Below are positions 48,494 to 58,115 of a DNA stretch of 64,000 bases, piece by piece (position 1 is the stretch's first letter; the number at the start of each line of letters is the position of its first letter). Origin of the DNA: an uncultured Rhodospirillales bacterium (GTDB taxonomy: Bacteria; Pseudomonadota; Alphaproteobacteria; RF32; CAG-239). The DNA lies in the NCBI GenBank assembly GCA_902761715.1, contig CACWLK010000012.1, forward strand, positions 1-64,000. Direction: 5' to 3'. A program made the translations under genes and the position numbers. The notes beneath the pieces are model-generated. The model saw only the letters and a program-made list of their open reading frames with translations. It was not told the origin of the DNA and searched no databases.

Positions 48494-51139
48494 ATGAATA
48501 CAGCGAAAAAACTTTCAATCAGACTTGAAGCGGTGGGCGGCGACAAGGTCCGGCAAGAGTTCAAAAACATTGGCTCAGACGGACAGAAAGCCTTTCAGCG
48601 GATAACTCAGGTCATCACACCGGCAAACGATAACTTAAAGGTCTTGGACAACACAGCCAAGGCCTTTAATAATACCCTCAAACAGGCGGCATCGTTGGCC
48701 GGAGCATACCTCGGGTTGCGTGGGCTGACATCAGCATTCAAAGGAATTGTGCAGACAAACAAAGAGTTTGAAAGCCTGATCGGGTCATTAAAAACAGTGA
48801 CCGGCTCGGCCAAAGGTGCTCAAGAAGCCTTTTCAATGATCGAAAAGTTTGCGCTGGACACGCCGTATCAACTGGAAGAGATTATTGAGGCTTTTACCCG
48901 GTTAAAGGCGTTGGGTCTTGATGCCACATCTGAGGCCTTAACCTCATACGGAAATACCGCCTCGGCCTTTGGTAAAAACATCTTGGATTTTGCAAGTGCC
49001 GTCTCTTCAGCGGTAATGCTGAACTTTAAGTCACTGAGAACCTTTGGTATTCAAACTCAGGTCGAGGGCGATAAAGTCCGGTTCACGTTTCAAGGGATAA
49101 CGACCACCGTTGGCAAAAGTGCGCAAGAAATTGAGGCCTATCTTAAATCTATCGGCCTTGTGAACTTTGGTGGCGCGATGAAGGAACAGATGGACACGAT
49201 GGGTGGTGCGATGTCCAACATCGAAGATGCTATCAGTAAATTGGTCCGCTCAGTTGGTGAAAACGGTCTGAATAAAGCCTTAAAAGATACATTTTCGCAG
49301 TTTAACGAGTTGCTTGACAGCTCTGATGGTGCGGCAAATGCCATTGGCCAAACCTTGGCAACCGCTGTAAACATAGCAAGTAAAGCGTTCTTTACATTGG
49401 CCAAATACATTGAACCGATCATCACACTCTTAACAGTCCGGTTGGGTGCAAGCCTGATCACAAAAGGAATTGACCTGTTAAAGGCAAGCGTTTATGCGCT
49501 GAATGTTGCGTTAATGGGGACCGGAACAGCCGGAGCCTCTGCCACACTCGGTCTTAAAATGATGTGGCAAGTTTCCAAGGTGGCCGCAGTTCAGATGTAC
49601 GCAACAGCGGTGGCGGCAAAGGTTCTTGCCGGTGCAGTCGGACTTTTGAAAGGCATTATGGCTCTGCTTGGTGGCCCGGCCGGGCTTGTCATGTTGGTTG
49701 TTTATGGCCTGTATAAGTTAATAGACAGTCATAACGTGGCAAAACGAGCGGCTAAGGATCACGCTGACACCCTAGCAAAACTTAAGGAACAGATGGCCGA
49801 AACGGTCAAGGAAACAACTAACCTTGTGAATGCACAGACCAAAAATCAAGCCATTGCCGAATGGTCATATAAGCTAAAGGTGGCCGAAAAGAACATCAAG
49901 GATTTGGAAGAAGAGCTGAAGGACACCGGAGGTATTTCGTTTTTTCAACGCCATGCCCCGAACATGTTCCTGAAAGAATACCAAATTTTTGCAAATGACT
50001 TGGCCGAGATCCTTTCGGAATCAAAGTATAATTTAGAGGAATACCAAAAGGAAGTTTGGCGGTTGGCCGCCGAATATCCGGACTTTGCACCACAGGCCAA
50101 GGAAATCCAAGAAAAGTTCCTGCTCTTAAAGGCGGCAAGGATTGATGCACAAAAGGCTCGTGATGAGTTAAAATATATTGAGAACCCGGAACTGAGGCCA
50201 AAAGAAGAAAAACAGGAAGTCATAAAACCGCCTGTTCTGCCAAAAACTGACACATCAGCTTACGAAAAGACCATTGAGGACATCAAACAAAAGGCCTTTG
50301 AATTGCAGGATCCTTATGATCAGGCCATGCAAAAAGCGGCCAAATGGCGTGATGATGCGCTTAAAAACCTGGATAAAACCAAGGCCGGTTATGAAGATTT
50401 CAAAAATGATGTGAACCGAGTTTATGATGATATGGTCAAAAAAGCCGGTGAAGCCGCTCTTCAAAGTTCAAAGGACTGGAAAGACGGCGTAACCCGAGGA
50501 ATGAAAAGCGTTTATGAAGATGCCTCGGATATGGCTTCAATGACCGAAAACATGGTCAAGAACTCTTTCAAATCAATGGAAGATACGCTGACAAACTTCG
50601 TCATGACCGGTAAAGCGAACTTTGGAGACTTTGTTAACTCAGTTGTCGAAGGAATGGTCCGAATGGCCATGCAGTACGCTGTGATCAAGCCGATCATGGG
50701 CGGTGTCATGGGTTATTTTGGCATTCCGACAGCGCATACAGGAGGTGTCATTGGTACGGATACTTTATCTACTAAGGCTGTTAGTCCAAGTGTTTTTGAA
50801 AATGCTCCCCGTTTTCATACCGGGGGTTTGGTCGGTGGCGAGATCCCGATTATCGCGAAAAAAGGCGAAACGGTATTCACGCCGGGACAGATGAAGGCAC
50901 TGGGCGCAGAGTTAAATTCAAAACCGCCGGTTTACGTCAATGTAAATGTGGTCAATAAGGCCTCAGGCACAAGGACAACGGCAAACCCGACACGAGACAT
51001 GAACGGTAATGTCAATCTGGACATCATCGTTGAGCAGATCGAGGGTGCAATTGGTAAAAACATCAGTAAAGGTGAAGGTTTATCGCCGATCCTTGAACAA
51101 AGGTATGCGTTAAACCCGGCCTATGGGAGTTATAGATGA
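48494..51139 (+). CDS. Tail tape measure protein
   Basis: 881 aa, sets tail length. The N-terminal KLSIRLEAVGGDKVRQEFKN and LAGAYLGLRGLTSAFKGIVQ, the VTGSAKGAQEAFSMIEKFA pattern and the hydrophobic segments at about 310-430 are typical. The charged linker (about 460-640) is coiled. The end contains FVNSVVEGMVRMAMQYAVIK and FHTGGLVGGEIPI. At about 0.15 nm per residue a tail of roughly 130 nm is expected. It overlaps the next gene by 4 bases. Confidence 0.93.
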   Translation: MNTAKKLSIRLEAVGGDKVRQEFKNIGSDGQKAFQRITQVITPANDNLKVLDNTAKAFNNTLKQAASLAGAYLGLRGLTSAFKGIVQTNKEFESLIGSLKTVTGSAKGAQEAFSMIEKFALDTPYQLEEIIEAFTRLKALGLDATSEALTSYGNTASAFGKNILDFASAVSSAVMLNFKSLRTFGIQTQVEGDKVRFTFQGITTTVGKSAQEIEAYLKSIGLVNFGGAMKEQMDTMGGAMSNIEDAISKLVRSVGENGLNKALKDTFSQFNELLDSSDGAANAIGQTLATAVNIASKAFFTLAKYIEPIITLLTVRLGASLITKGIDLLKASVYALNVALMGTGTAGASATLGLKMMWQVSKVAAVQMYATAVAAKVLAGAVGLLKGIMALLGGPAGLVMLVVYGLYKLIDSHNVAKRAAKDHADTLAKLKEQMAETVKETTNLVNAQTKNQAIAEWSYKLKVAEKNIKDLEEELKDTGGISFFQRHAPNMFLKEYQIFANDLAEILSESKYNLEEYQKEVWRLAAEYPDFAPQAKEIQEKFLLLKAARIDAQKARDELKYIENPELRPKEEKQEVIKPPVLPKTDTSAYEKTIEDIKQKAFELQDPYDQAMQKAAKWRDDALKNLDKTKAGYEDFKNDVNRVYDDMVKKAGEAALQSSKDWKDGVTRGMKSVYEDASDMASMTENMVKNSFKSMEDTLTNFVMTGKANFGDFVNSVVEGMVRMAMQYAVIKPIMGGVMGYFGIPTAHTGGVIGTDTLSTKAVSPSVFENAPRFHTGGLVGGEIPIIAKKGETVFTPGQMKALGAELNSKPPVYVNVNVVNKASGTRTTANPTRDMNGNVNLDIIVEQIEGAIGKNISKGEGLSPILEQRYALNPAYGSYR

Positions 51140-51618
51140 CAGTAATTTTTCCGGAAAAACTACCTTATCCGACCACAGAGGGTTATGCAATCAAACCCGG
51201 TGAAGCAATTGTGCGAACCGATATGGAGGCAGGACCGGCAAGGCAAAGGCGGCGTTACGAACAAACGCCGTCTAAAATTTCTGTGCGCTGGGTGATGAAC
51301 CGAGAACAATTCTCGCTCTTTGAAGCCTGGTACAAATACTACGCAAAAGAAGGTGCTGAATGGTTTGTTGTTACACTTTTGGGCGGCCTCGGGTTATTAA
51401 AACAAGAAGCCAGGTTTACTCAACAGTTCGAAGCAAAACTTATGAATGGATACCTCTGGGAAATCACATCGGAACTTGAAGTGCGTGATCGACCGACACT
51501 TTCGGACGGTGCGTTGGCAATTTTACTAGAAAATGACTTTGATAGGCTTTCAACTGCGGTTAATCATCTGCACTATTTCGTTCATACGGAATGCCCGCAA
51601 TATATTGAGGATTTATAA
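51136..51618 (+). CDS. Minor tail protein, 160 aa
   Basis: It follows the tape measure with ATGA overlap. The N-terminal has FPEKLPYPTTEGYAIKPGEA and TDMEAGPARQRRRYEQTP, a pattern I know from distal tail proteins of this phage type. WVMNREQFSLFEAWYKYY follows. By position it links the tube tip to the baseplate, like lambda gpM. No enzyme motif is seen. Confidence 0.7.
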   Translation: MTVIFPEKLPYPTTEGYAIKPGEAIVRTDMEAGPARQRRRYEQTPSKISVRWVMNREQFSLFEAWYKYYAKEGAEWFVVTLLGGLGLLKQEARFTQQFEAKLMNGYLWEITSELEVRDRPTLSDGALAILLENDFDRLSTAVNHLHYFVHTECPQYIEDL

Positions 51619-51620
51619 AA

Positions 51621-52430
51621 ATGGCAAATATGGAAGAAAGATTACAAGCTGTTGTTTCGCAGGCTGAAACAGACGGCGCAAAATGGCATACAATAATTCA
51701 TGGTAATAATACAACAACTGTCCCTACAGAAAACGGCAATGTTCCAACTGTGGCCAAACAAATGAAAGATGTGCATGATGAGGTTGTTAATGGCGTTATT
51801 GATTATATGACCGAGTGTCAGACGGCGCGTGATGTTGCCATTCAAACAAAAAATGAAACAATCGCTGTTAAAAACGAAACTAACACAATTAAAGGTGATG
51901 TCACTACGCTGAGGAATGAGACCGAAAGTCTTAAAAATCAGTCGCAAACGGTATTTAATAATATCGCAACAGCAACAAACTCGGCTGTTCAGACCGTTCA
52001 GATTGAGGGAGCGACCCAGGTTACGAATGTCCAAAGTGCGGTGGCAGAACAAGTGGCCGAAGCAACCAGTCAGGCAAATCGTGCTGAACAAGCAACTTCG
52101 ACAAAGGTAAATACTGATTTATCAAACATTACTAAGGACACTATTTTTACTAAGATGTTTACGAAATATGTAAGCGGCAAAACATGGTACAGAGTTTGGC
52201 CGGACGGTTGGATTGAGCAAGGTGGCGAAGTTAGTGCATCGGGTCAAATTACCGTTACATTTCCAAAGGCGTTCTCAAATACAAATTACACAGTTGTAGC
52301 CACAAGTATTGGAACAAACGGTGAAATTTACGCGCAATGCATACAGCGTACTTCGGCATCACAAATGACCATTTATAATCGCGGTGGCAGTGCAAGTCTT
52401 GCAAAGTCCTGGTATGCGTGCGGTTACTAG
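51621..52430 (+). CDS. Tail fibre-like protein 1 (paralogue 1 of 3)
   Basis: 269 aa. The N-terminal about 150 residues start MEERLQAVVSQAETDGAKWH, then form a long helical coiled coil (TKNETIAVKNETNTIKGD, ATSQANRAEQATSTK). The C-terminal 90 residues read like the gp53-type receptor-binding domain (WPDGWIEQGGEVSASGQITV; YNRGGSASLAKSWYACGY). The fibre probably binds the host surface. The next two genes repeat its N-terminal part. Confidence 0.8.
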   Translation: MANMEERLQAVVSQAETDGAKWHTIIHGNNTTTVPTENGNVPTVAKQMKDVHDEVVNGVIDYMTECQTARDVAIQTKNETIAVKNETNTIKGDVTTLRNETESLKNQSQTVFNNIATATNSAVQTVQIEGATQVTNVQSAVAEQVAEATSQANRAEQATSTKVNTDLSNITKDTIFTKMFTKYVSGKTWYRVWPDGWIEQGGEVSASGQITVTFPKAFSNTNYTVVATSIGTNGEIYAQCIQRTSASQMTIYNRGGSASLAKSWYACGY

Positions 52431-52442
52431 GAGATACTTCAA

Positions 52443-53249
52443 ATGAACATGGAAGAAAGATTGCAGGCTGTTGTTTCTCAGGCTGAAATGGACGGCGTTA
52501 AATGGCATACAATAATTCATGGTAATAATACAACAACTGTACCGACCGAAAACGGGAATGTTCCTACGGTAGCCAAGCAATTGAAAGATGTGCACGATGA
52601 AGTTGTAAATGGTGTTGTAGATTATTTGGCCGAGTGCAGAAACGCTCGTGATGTTACAATCCAAACAAAGGCCGATACACTTGCTATTAAAGAGCAAACA
52701 AATGGATTAAAATCTGATGTTATAGGGTTAAAGAATGATACAGAGGCCTTAAAAAATCAGTCTCAAACCATTTTTAACAGCATTTCGACCGCTACAACAA
52801 ACTCTATTAGCACTATTCGAGCGGAAGGTACAACCCAAGTGACCAATGTGCAAAATGCTGTAGCTGAACAAGTAGCTGAGGCTACAAGTCAAGCAAACCG
52901 AGCTGAAGCCGCAACAAGTTCGAAAGCAAACTTGGATTTTTCAAATATTGCACCTACTGCGGCGGCCAAAACAGGAATTATCGGTTGGATTGCCCCGGAT
53001 TGGTCCCGGCGACAAGTCCTTTCTCTTAATACAGATGTGACTATTACGAAGTATGGGTGGGTTATTATGCGAAATGTTGTCTATAACAGTTCACTTTTGG
53101 GTTACATAAACGGCTATGAAGTATTCCACCAATACGGAAACTACGGACACTGGGAAGAATATAACAGTTTTTCATTCCTGGTCAGTCCGGGCGATGTTGT
53201 AAAACTAACAGGCGGAGAATTAACCTTTATGCCTTGCAAAGGAGTATAA
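52443..53249 (+). CDS. Tail fibre-like protein 2 (paralogue 2 of 3)
   Basis: 268 aa. The first ~155 residues are close to paralogue 1 (MEERLQAVVSQAEMDGVKWH; HNNTTTVPTENGNVPTVAK-like). At the DNA level the first 120 bases of both genes are almost identical. The C-terminal 105 residues (IIGWIAPDWSRRQVLSLN; FHQYGNYGHWEEYNSFSF) differ from paralogues 1 and 3, so the tip is exchanged. It follows paralogue 1 after 12 bases. Confidence 0.8.
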   Translation: MNMEERLQAVVSQAEMDGVKWHTIIHGNNTTTVPTENGNVPTVAKQLKDVHDEVVNGVVDYLAECRNARDVTIQTKADTLAIKEQTNGLKSDVIGLKNDTEALKNQSQTIFNSISTATTNSISTIRAEGTTQVTNVQNAVAEQVAEATSQANRAEAATSSKANLDFSNIAPTAAAKTGIIGWIAPDWSRRQVLSLNTDVTITKYGWVIMRNVVYNSSLLGYINGYEVFHQYGNYGHWEEYNSFSFLVSPGDVVKLTGGELTFMPCKGV

Positions 53250-53250
53250 T

Positions 53251-54669
53251 ATGCCAAATTTAGAAGAAAGATTGCAGGCTGTTGTTTCTCAATCGGAAAC
53301 CGACAGTTCAAAGTGGCACACAATAGTTCATGGGGATGATACAACAACTGTACCGACCGAAAATGGAAATGTGCCGTCTGTCGCAAAACAGCTAAAGGAC
53401 GTGCGGGCCGAAATAATAAACGGTCTAGAGGATTATGTCGGTGACTGTCGCCAGGCAAAGGCTGACACATTGCAAATAAAATCCGAAACACAAATTATTA
53501 AAAATGAAACCAATACTTTAAAAGGGCAAACAAAAACTCTTAGAGATGAAGCGGAAACATTTAAGGATCTGTCGCAAACAACATACAACAGTATTGCTAG
53601 TGCAACGGCCGCCTCAATATCACAGGTTCAGTCGGAAGGAGCTGTTCAGGTTGCACTTGCCACAGCCCAAGCAGAAAGAGCTTTAGCCTATGCACAAAAT
53701 GCGGCTCCGACACCGCTCGGCACAAAGCTGACAGTCCCAGCAAGTTCAAAAGTTCCAGACGGATATGAGCCGGTTTGGTATAAAAACACGATAACAAGAG
53801 CTCGTTACCCGGACTTTTTTACTCAACTGGTAGATACAAATAGCCTAGTTTTGGTTGATGAGGAAACCTATGATAGCCAAGTAGCAACATATGGGATGTG
53901 CGCCAGTTATGTAAAAGTCGATAATAATACACTTATTTTGCCATTGTTGGTAAACTTTGCACGTGGCGGCACCCTGAATCAATTAGGAAATGTCGAGTTA
54001 GACCAGTTCCAAGGTCACTGGCATGAAATGGTCTATCGTCAAGATGCAACATCGTCCGGATATAGATCTGACATTTTTGGGACGGATGGTTTTACAGCGA
54101 GTGGCTATTCCAATACCGGTGGTACCGATGAATGGATGCAACGTCTTGGTAATCGTACAAGTGATGCCCTTTGTGCAATCACTCCAATAACAGATTATTC
54201 AAACGGTACACCGCGAACTGGTTCAGAAACACGCCCCAAAGCATATTATGAGCTGACATACATTAAATGCGCTGATGTTACGCGTACGCTTACTGTTGAA
54301 GAAACATCAGAACTTAGAAATTTAGTTATTCTTTTGCAACAAAAACTCGAAGAAGCTGAGAATAGAATAGTTTGCTCAAAAACTCCTACGACATGGGTTG
54401 AAAAAGATACTAAGACAGGCCTGATAAAACAGGGTGGAAAAGTTACGATTGCAACAAGCGGAACAGTTACATTCCCTGAGCCTTTTCCAAATACTGCCAT
54501 CAGTGTTATCGTAACCCCGAGTGAAGTACCGACAAATTCGACGAGTGACAACAATTATGTGGCCTGCGCAGTAAGTGTCACTAAATCTACTTTTATAATA
54601 AAATATTACGATTCTGATAACACCAGCGGGCGAACTGGCGTTATTTCATGGTCAGCAGTTGGATATTGA
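53251..54669 (+). CDS. Tail fibre-like protein 3 (paralogue 3 of 3), long form
   Basis: 472 aa. The N-terminus (EERLQAVVSQSETDSSKWHT; KQLKDVRAEIINGLEDY) is the shared module. A tail-collar-like middle domain at about 155-330 follows (PDGYEPVWYKNTITRARYPD; LELPLLVNFARGG-like LILPLLVNFARGG). Then comes a short coiled coil and a gp53-type tip (LIKQGGKVTIATSGTVTFPE; SGRTGVISWSAVGY), related to paralogue 1's tip. It is the longest of the three and probably the main receptor-binding fibre. Confidence 0.82.
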   Translation: MPNLEERLQAVVSQSETDSSKWHTIVHGDDTTTVPTENGNVPSVAKQLKDVRAEIINGLEDYVGDCRQAKADTLQIKSETQIIKNETNTLKGQTKTLRDEAETFKDLSQTTYNSIASATAASISQVQSEGAVQVALATAQAERALAYAQNAAPTPLGTKLTVPASSKVPDGYEPVWYKNTITRARYPDFFTQLVDTNSLVLVDEETYDSQVATYGMCASYVKVDNNTLILPLLVNFARGGTLNQLGNVELDQFQGHWHEMVYRQDATSSGYRSDIFGTDGFTASGYSNTGGTDEWMQRLGNRTSDALCAITPITDYSNGTPRTGSETRPKAYYELTYIKCADVTRTLTVEETSELRNLVILLQQKLEEAENRIVCSKTPTTWVEKDTKTGLIKQGGKVTIATSGTVTFPEPFPNTAISVIVTPSEVPTNSTSDNNYVACAVSVTKSTFIIKYYDSDNTSGRTGVISWSAVGY

Positions 54670-54680
54670 AAGGAGAAACA

Positions 54681-55223
54681 ATGACCGATAACACGCTTTC
54701 AGAAGCACTAAAGGAAGCCTATGCTTCGGCTCCGAGTGATGTGATTTTGCTCCATACCTTGGAACTTCGGCATCCATCTTTTGTTGATGAACAAGGAAAT
54801 CAGACCGCTATTCGCGTAGTCCGAGATCACGTCAGTCATATATGTACGCTTGAAAACTCGGCTCCGCTTAATCCGGGAGAAGCTGTGGAGTTTGTTGCCA
54901 TGGCCTTTGATTTGGAATTGCCACCGGTCAACAACACGCCGACACCTGAGATTTCGGTCACGATCGACAACGTTTCAACTGAGATGATCACTTATCTTGA
55001 TCGAGCGATTGAAACACAAGACATGATTGAGCTGACATACCGCCCATATCTGTCTGACGACCTGACAACGCCACAGATGGATCCGCCGATAACCTTGGTT
55101 ATTACTGATATTCATGTGGACTGCTATAAAATAACTGCTACGGCCCGTATGATGGACATCGGAAATAAGTCGTTTCCGAGTGAAAACTATACCGTTAAAA
55201 ACTATCCGGGATTAACACGATGA
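54681..55223 (+). CDS. DUF1833 tail protein
   Basis: 180 aa. ATG 54681 follows AAAGGAG. LSEALKEAYASAPSDVILLHTLE, FVAMAFDLELPPVNNTPTPE and TLVITDIHVDCYKITATARM (each cut) mark the DUF1833 family, located between fibre or tape measure genes and the NlpC/P60 gene in many phages. It is probably a tail-tip hub component (gpL-like). Its stop overlaps the next start. Confidence 0.85.
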   Translation: MTDNTLSEALKEAYASAPSDVILLHTLELRHPSFVDEQGNQTAIRVVRDHVSHICTLENSAPLNPGEAVEFVAMAFDLELPPVNNTPTPEISVTIDNVSTEMITYLDRAIETQDMIELTYRPYLSDDLTTPQMDPPITLVITDIHVDCYKITATARMMDIGNKSFPSENYTVKNYPGLTR

Positions 55224-55624
55224 CACATTTTGCTTGTAAATATATAGGCTTGCCCTGGGTTGCCGGTGCGCAAGGCCCTGATGAATTTGACTGTTGGGGA
55301 ATGGTGCGCTGGATCCTGAAGCACGAATACGGCATAGATGTGCCGGCAGTCAATGTTAATCCGAATAATCTCCGGAGCGTTTTGATCGCATTCAAAAAGG
55401 ATCCTGCTTTCCGAGCGTTTAATGAAGTTGAGAAACCGCAAGACGGTGATGTTGTTCTGCTTCGGCAGTCAAAACATCCGGTTCATGCCGGCTTATGGTT
55501 AGATGCTGACGGCGGTGGTGTTTTACATTGTTGCCGCGATGCCGGAGTTATATTTCAAGACTTACCATCAATGCGCCTGTGCGGGTGGCAAATAGATAGC
55601 TATTATCGAGTAAAAGGAAAATAA
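55220..55624 (+). CDS. NlpC/P60-type tail peptidase (gpK-like)
   Basis: 134 aa. The catalytic Cys is C25 in DEFDCWGMV and the His lies in HPVHAGLWLDADGGG near 83. This tail-associated hydrolase probably opens peptidoglycan for DNA entry. It is located between DUF1833 and the gpJ-like gene, as gpK in lambda, but lacks the JAMM domain of gpK. Confidence 0.88.
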   Translation: MTHFACKYIGLPWVAGAQGPDEFDCWGMVRWILKHEYGIDVPAVNVNPNNLRSVLIAFKKDPAFRAFNEVEKPQDGDVVLLRQSKHPVHAGLWLDADGGGVLHCCRDAGVIFQDLPSMRLCGWQIDSYYRVKGK

Positions 55625-57859
55625 ATGATTTACTTTTCACACATTACAAACCCTTTTCAGCCGAATAAGGGTCGGATAGACAATGTCCTTGATGACGGCA
55701 AAACCGTTTGGGACATGGTCCGGGAACAGAAAGTGGACCTTTCGCGCCCGACAATATGTATGATGGATGGTGCCGCAGTCCTCAGGAAGTTTTGGAACGA
55801 TACCGTTCAGCCGAAATCCTTGGTCTGCTTCATCACTTTGCCACAAGGCGGTGGCGGCAAAAAGTCATCAAATCCGATTCAAGTTGTTTTGATGGTGGCC
55901 GTTGTGGTTGCTTCTGTTTATACCGGCGGTGCTGTAGGAGCGGCTTATGGTGCTGTATGGGGTGGCGTTGCGGCGGCCGGTGTCTCTATGGCCGGGAGCT
56001 TTTTGGTTAATACATTTGTTCCCACCCCAAGGGCATCGCTTAATGGGTCCGGCTCGGCCAACTCCATATCGGCACAAAGTCCGACTTACTCTTTACAAGC
56101 TCAGGGAAACCAAGCAAGGCTCGGTAGTCCGATACCGGTCATTTACGGGCGACACCTGATTTATCCTGATTTTGCCAGTCAGCCTTACTATGCGTATGCG
56201 AACGATGAACAGTATGTTTATCAGCTCCATTGCATTGGTCAAGGTGAATATAACATCGAACAAATAAGAATTGAAGATACTCCAATTGATTCATTCGAAG
56301 AGATTACTTATCAAATAATCAATCCGGGCGAGCACAATACATTGTTTCGTGATGATGTTGTGACTTCGCCTGAAGTTGCCGGGCAGGAACTGCTAAAAGA
56401 TGAAGTATGTGGACCTTTTGTATTAAATCCGACCGAAAGTGTTATCGATAAAATAGAGATTGATGTAGCTTTTCAAAGAGGCCTTTATTATGCAAACAAC
56501 AACGGAGGCATGGACAATAAAACCATTCAATGGCGCATTGATGCAAGGCTAATTGACGATGAGGATTTACCCCTTGGTGATTGGTTTACACTAGGTAGCG
56601 AATCATTTACATCAAATAACCACAATAGCATGTTCCGCACTTACTCATATACTGTCGCAAGCGGAAGATATGAGGTTCGCGCCGTTCGTTTAGATGTAAA
56701 AGACACATCTTCACGTGCCGGACATGAAATTAGATGGGCTTCGGCAAAAGGCTTTATTGTATCAAACCCGAGTTACGGCGACGTAACCTTGATCGCCATT
56801 AAGATGAAAGCCACAAACAACCTGTCACAACGCTCAAGCCGAATGCTTAACTGCATTGTCACAAGGAAATTGCCGACCTGGTCGCCATCAGGTGGTTGGA
56901 CCGGCAGAGTGCCGACACGCTCTATCGCCTGGGCAATAGCAGATATCTTAAAGGCCAACTATGGTGCAAGGCTGACCGATAAGTCCATAGATCTTGAAGG
57001 TTTATACCGGCTGGATCAGATTTGGGCCGCACGCGGTGATACTTTTAATGCCGTCTTTGATTCCAAACTGACGGTTTATGATGCCTTGTCGCGAACCTGC
57101 AAAGTCGGACGTTCCGTTCCCTACATTCAAGGAGGGATTGTTCGCTTTGTCCGGGACGAGCCAAAATCAATACCGGTTGCATTGTTCGGGCCAAGAAACA
57201 TCGTCAAAAACAGCCTGACAATTCAATACATCATGCCGTCTGAAGATACAGCAGACAGCGTTTGTGTTCAGTATTTTTCGGACAGGACTTGGAAGAACTC
57301 GGAGATAACCGGCAGTTTTGAAGGCTCCACTTCAGATAAGACGGCAACTGTTGAGCTTTTCGGTTGTACCGATAAAAACCAAGCTCTCCGGGAGGCCATC
57401 TATATGGCGTTGGCAAACCGATATCGCCGGCGCATTGTGACATTTTCAACCGAACTGGAAGGTCTGATTCCGAGCTATGGGGATTTGATTTCCATCACTC
57501 ATGATATGCCGCATTGGGGTTCAGGCGGTGAAATACTGTCAAAAAATGACATGACTTTAACGCTATCAGAGCCGGTTGAGTTTACCGAGGGCCAAAATCA
57601 CTACTTGGCTTTAAGAACTCGAACCGGGAGCCTGTCCGGACCATACCGGGTAACAGCCGGATCACTGCCCAATGAGGTTATCCTGCAAGAAACGCCGGAC
57701 ATTGAAATTGAGACCGGCACGAATTCAGAACGAACACATTTTGCCTTTGGAACTCAAGATAAATGGGGAACTTTGGCACGCGTTACCGGGATTAAACCGC
57801 GTTCCGGCAAGGTTGAAATCACAGCGGCAATTGAGGACTCAAGAGTTCACACCAACTAA
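55625..57859 (+). CDS. Tail tip / host-specificity protein (gpJ, TipJ-like)
   Basis: 744 aa. The N-terminus has a hydrophobic glycine-rich segment (about 80-130, VVLMVAVVVASVYTGGAVG), which is the gpI-like membrane part fused in this class. It is followed by RLGSPIPVIYGRHLIYPDF. The TipJ core is visible in MLNCIVTRKLPTWSPSGGW, FNAVFDSKLTVYDALSRTC and LIPSYGDLISITHDMPHWG. It is shorter than lambda gpJ (1132 aa) and lacks its fibronectin and C-terminal tip, which the fibre genes may replace. It begins right at the end of the previous stop. Confidence 0.9.
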   Translation: MIYFSHITNPFQPNKGRIDNVLDDGKTVWDMVREQKVDLSRPTICMMDGAAVLRKFWNDTVQPKSLVCFITLPQGGGGKKSSNPIQVVLMVAVVVASVYTGGAVGAAYGAVWGGVAAAGVSMAGSFLVNTFVPTPRASLNGSGSANSISAQSPTYSLQAQGNQARLGSPIPVIYGRHLIYPDFASQPYYAYANDEQYVYQLHCIGQGEYNIEQIRIEDTPIDSFEEITYQIINPGEHNTLFRDDVVTSPEVAGQELLKDEVCGPFVLNPTESVIDKIEIDVAFQRGLYYANNNGGMDNKTIQWRIDARLIDDEDLPLGDWFTLGSESFTSNNHNSMFRTYSYTVASGRYEVRAVRLDVKDTSSRAGHEIRWASAKGFIVSNPSYGDVTLIAIKMKATNNLSQRSSRMLNCIVTRKLPTWSPSGGWTGRVPTRSIAWAIADILKANYGARLTDKSIDLEGLYRLDQIWAARGDTFNAVFDSKLTVYDALSRTCKVGRSVPYIQGGIVRFVRDEPKSIPVALFGPRNIVKNSLTIQYIMPSEDTADSVCVQYFSDRTWKNSEITGSFEGSTSDKTATVELFGCTDKNQALREAIYMALANRYRRRIVTFSTELEGLIPSYGDLISITHDMPHWGSGGEILSKNDMTLTLSEPVEFTEGQNHYLALRTRTGSLSGPYRVTAGSLPNEVILQETPDIEIETGTNSERTHFAFGTQDKWGTLARVTGIKPRSGKVEITAAIEDSRVHTN

Positions 57860-57872
57860 GAAAGGACAAACC

Positions 57873-58115
57873 ATGGATTGGATTCAATTTTTACAGATCA
57901 TCTGCGTACCGGCCTTTGGCTGGTTTTTTTATAAACTCGGGGAGCAACGCAAGGAGATTAAAACCCTCGAGCGTGACCTCAACGAGTTCAAAGTTGCGGT
58001 GGCCAAGGAGTATGCCACTCAGGTTAACATCAATCGCCTGGAGACAAAGATTGATGAATTACATCAGCTTTTATGGGAGATGCACAATGAACACACCACG
58101 CGGCATAAGAAATAA
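57873..58115 (+). CDS. Small membrane protein with coiled coil, 80 aa
   Basis: ATG 57873 follows AGAAAGGAC. One N-terminal membrane helix (WIQFLQIICVPAFGWFFYKL) is followed by a charged helix (EIKTLERDLNEFKVAVAKEY). The form is that of the small lysis-region proteins often found here (holin-like or Rz-like). It overlaps the endolysin-like gene by 29 bases. Specific function unclear. Confidence 0.65.
   Translation: MDWIQFLQIICVPAFGWFFYKLGEQRKEIKTLERDLNEFKVAVAKEYATQVNINRLETKIDELHQLLWEMHNEHTTRHKK

Noticed and set aside
51621-54669. Diversity-generating retroelement in the tail fibres
   Set aside because: No reverse transcriptase and no template/variable repeat pair; the similarity is in the stems, not the tips.
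51621-54669. Fibre-gene inversion by the invertase at 59487
   Set aside because: I found no copy of the 17-bp repeat in the fibre region; the only pair flanks 60145-60250.
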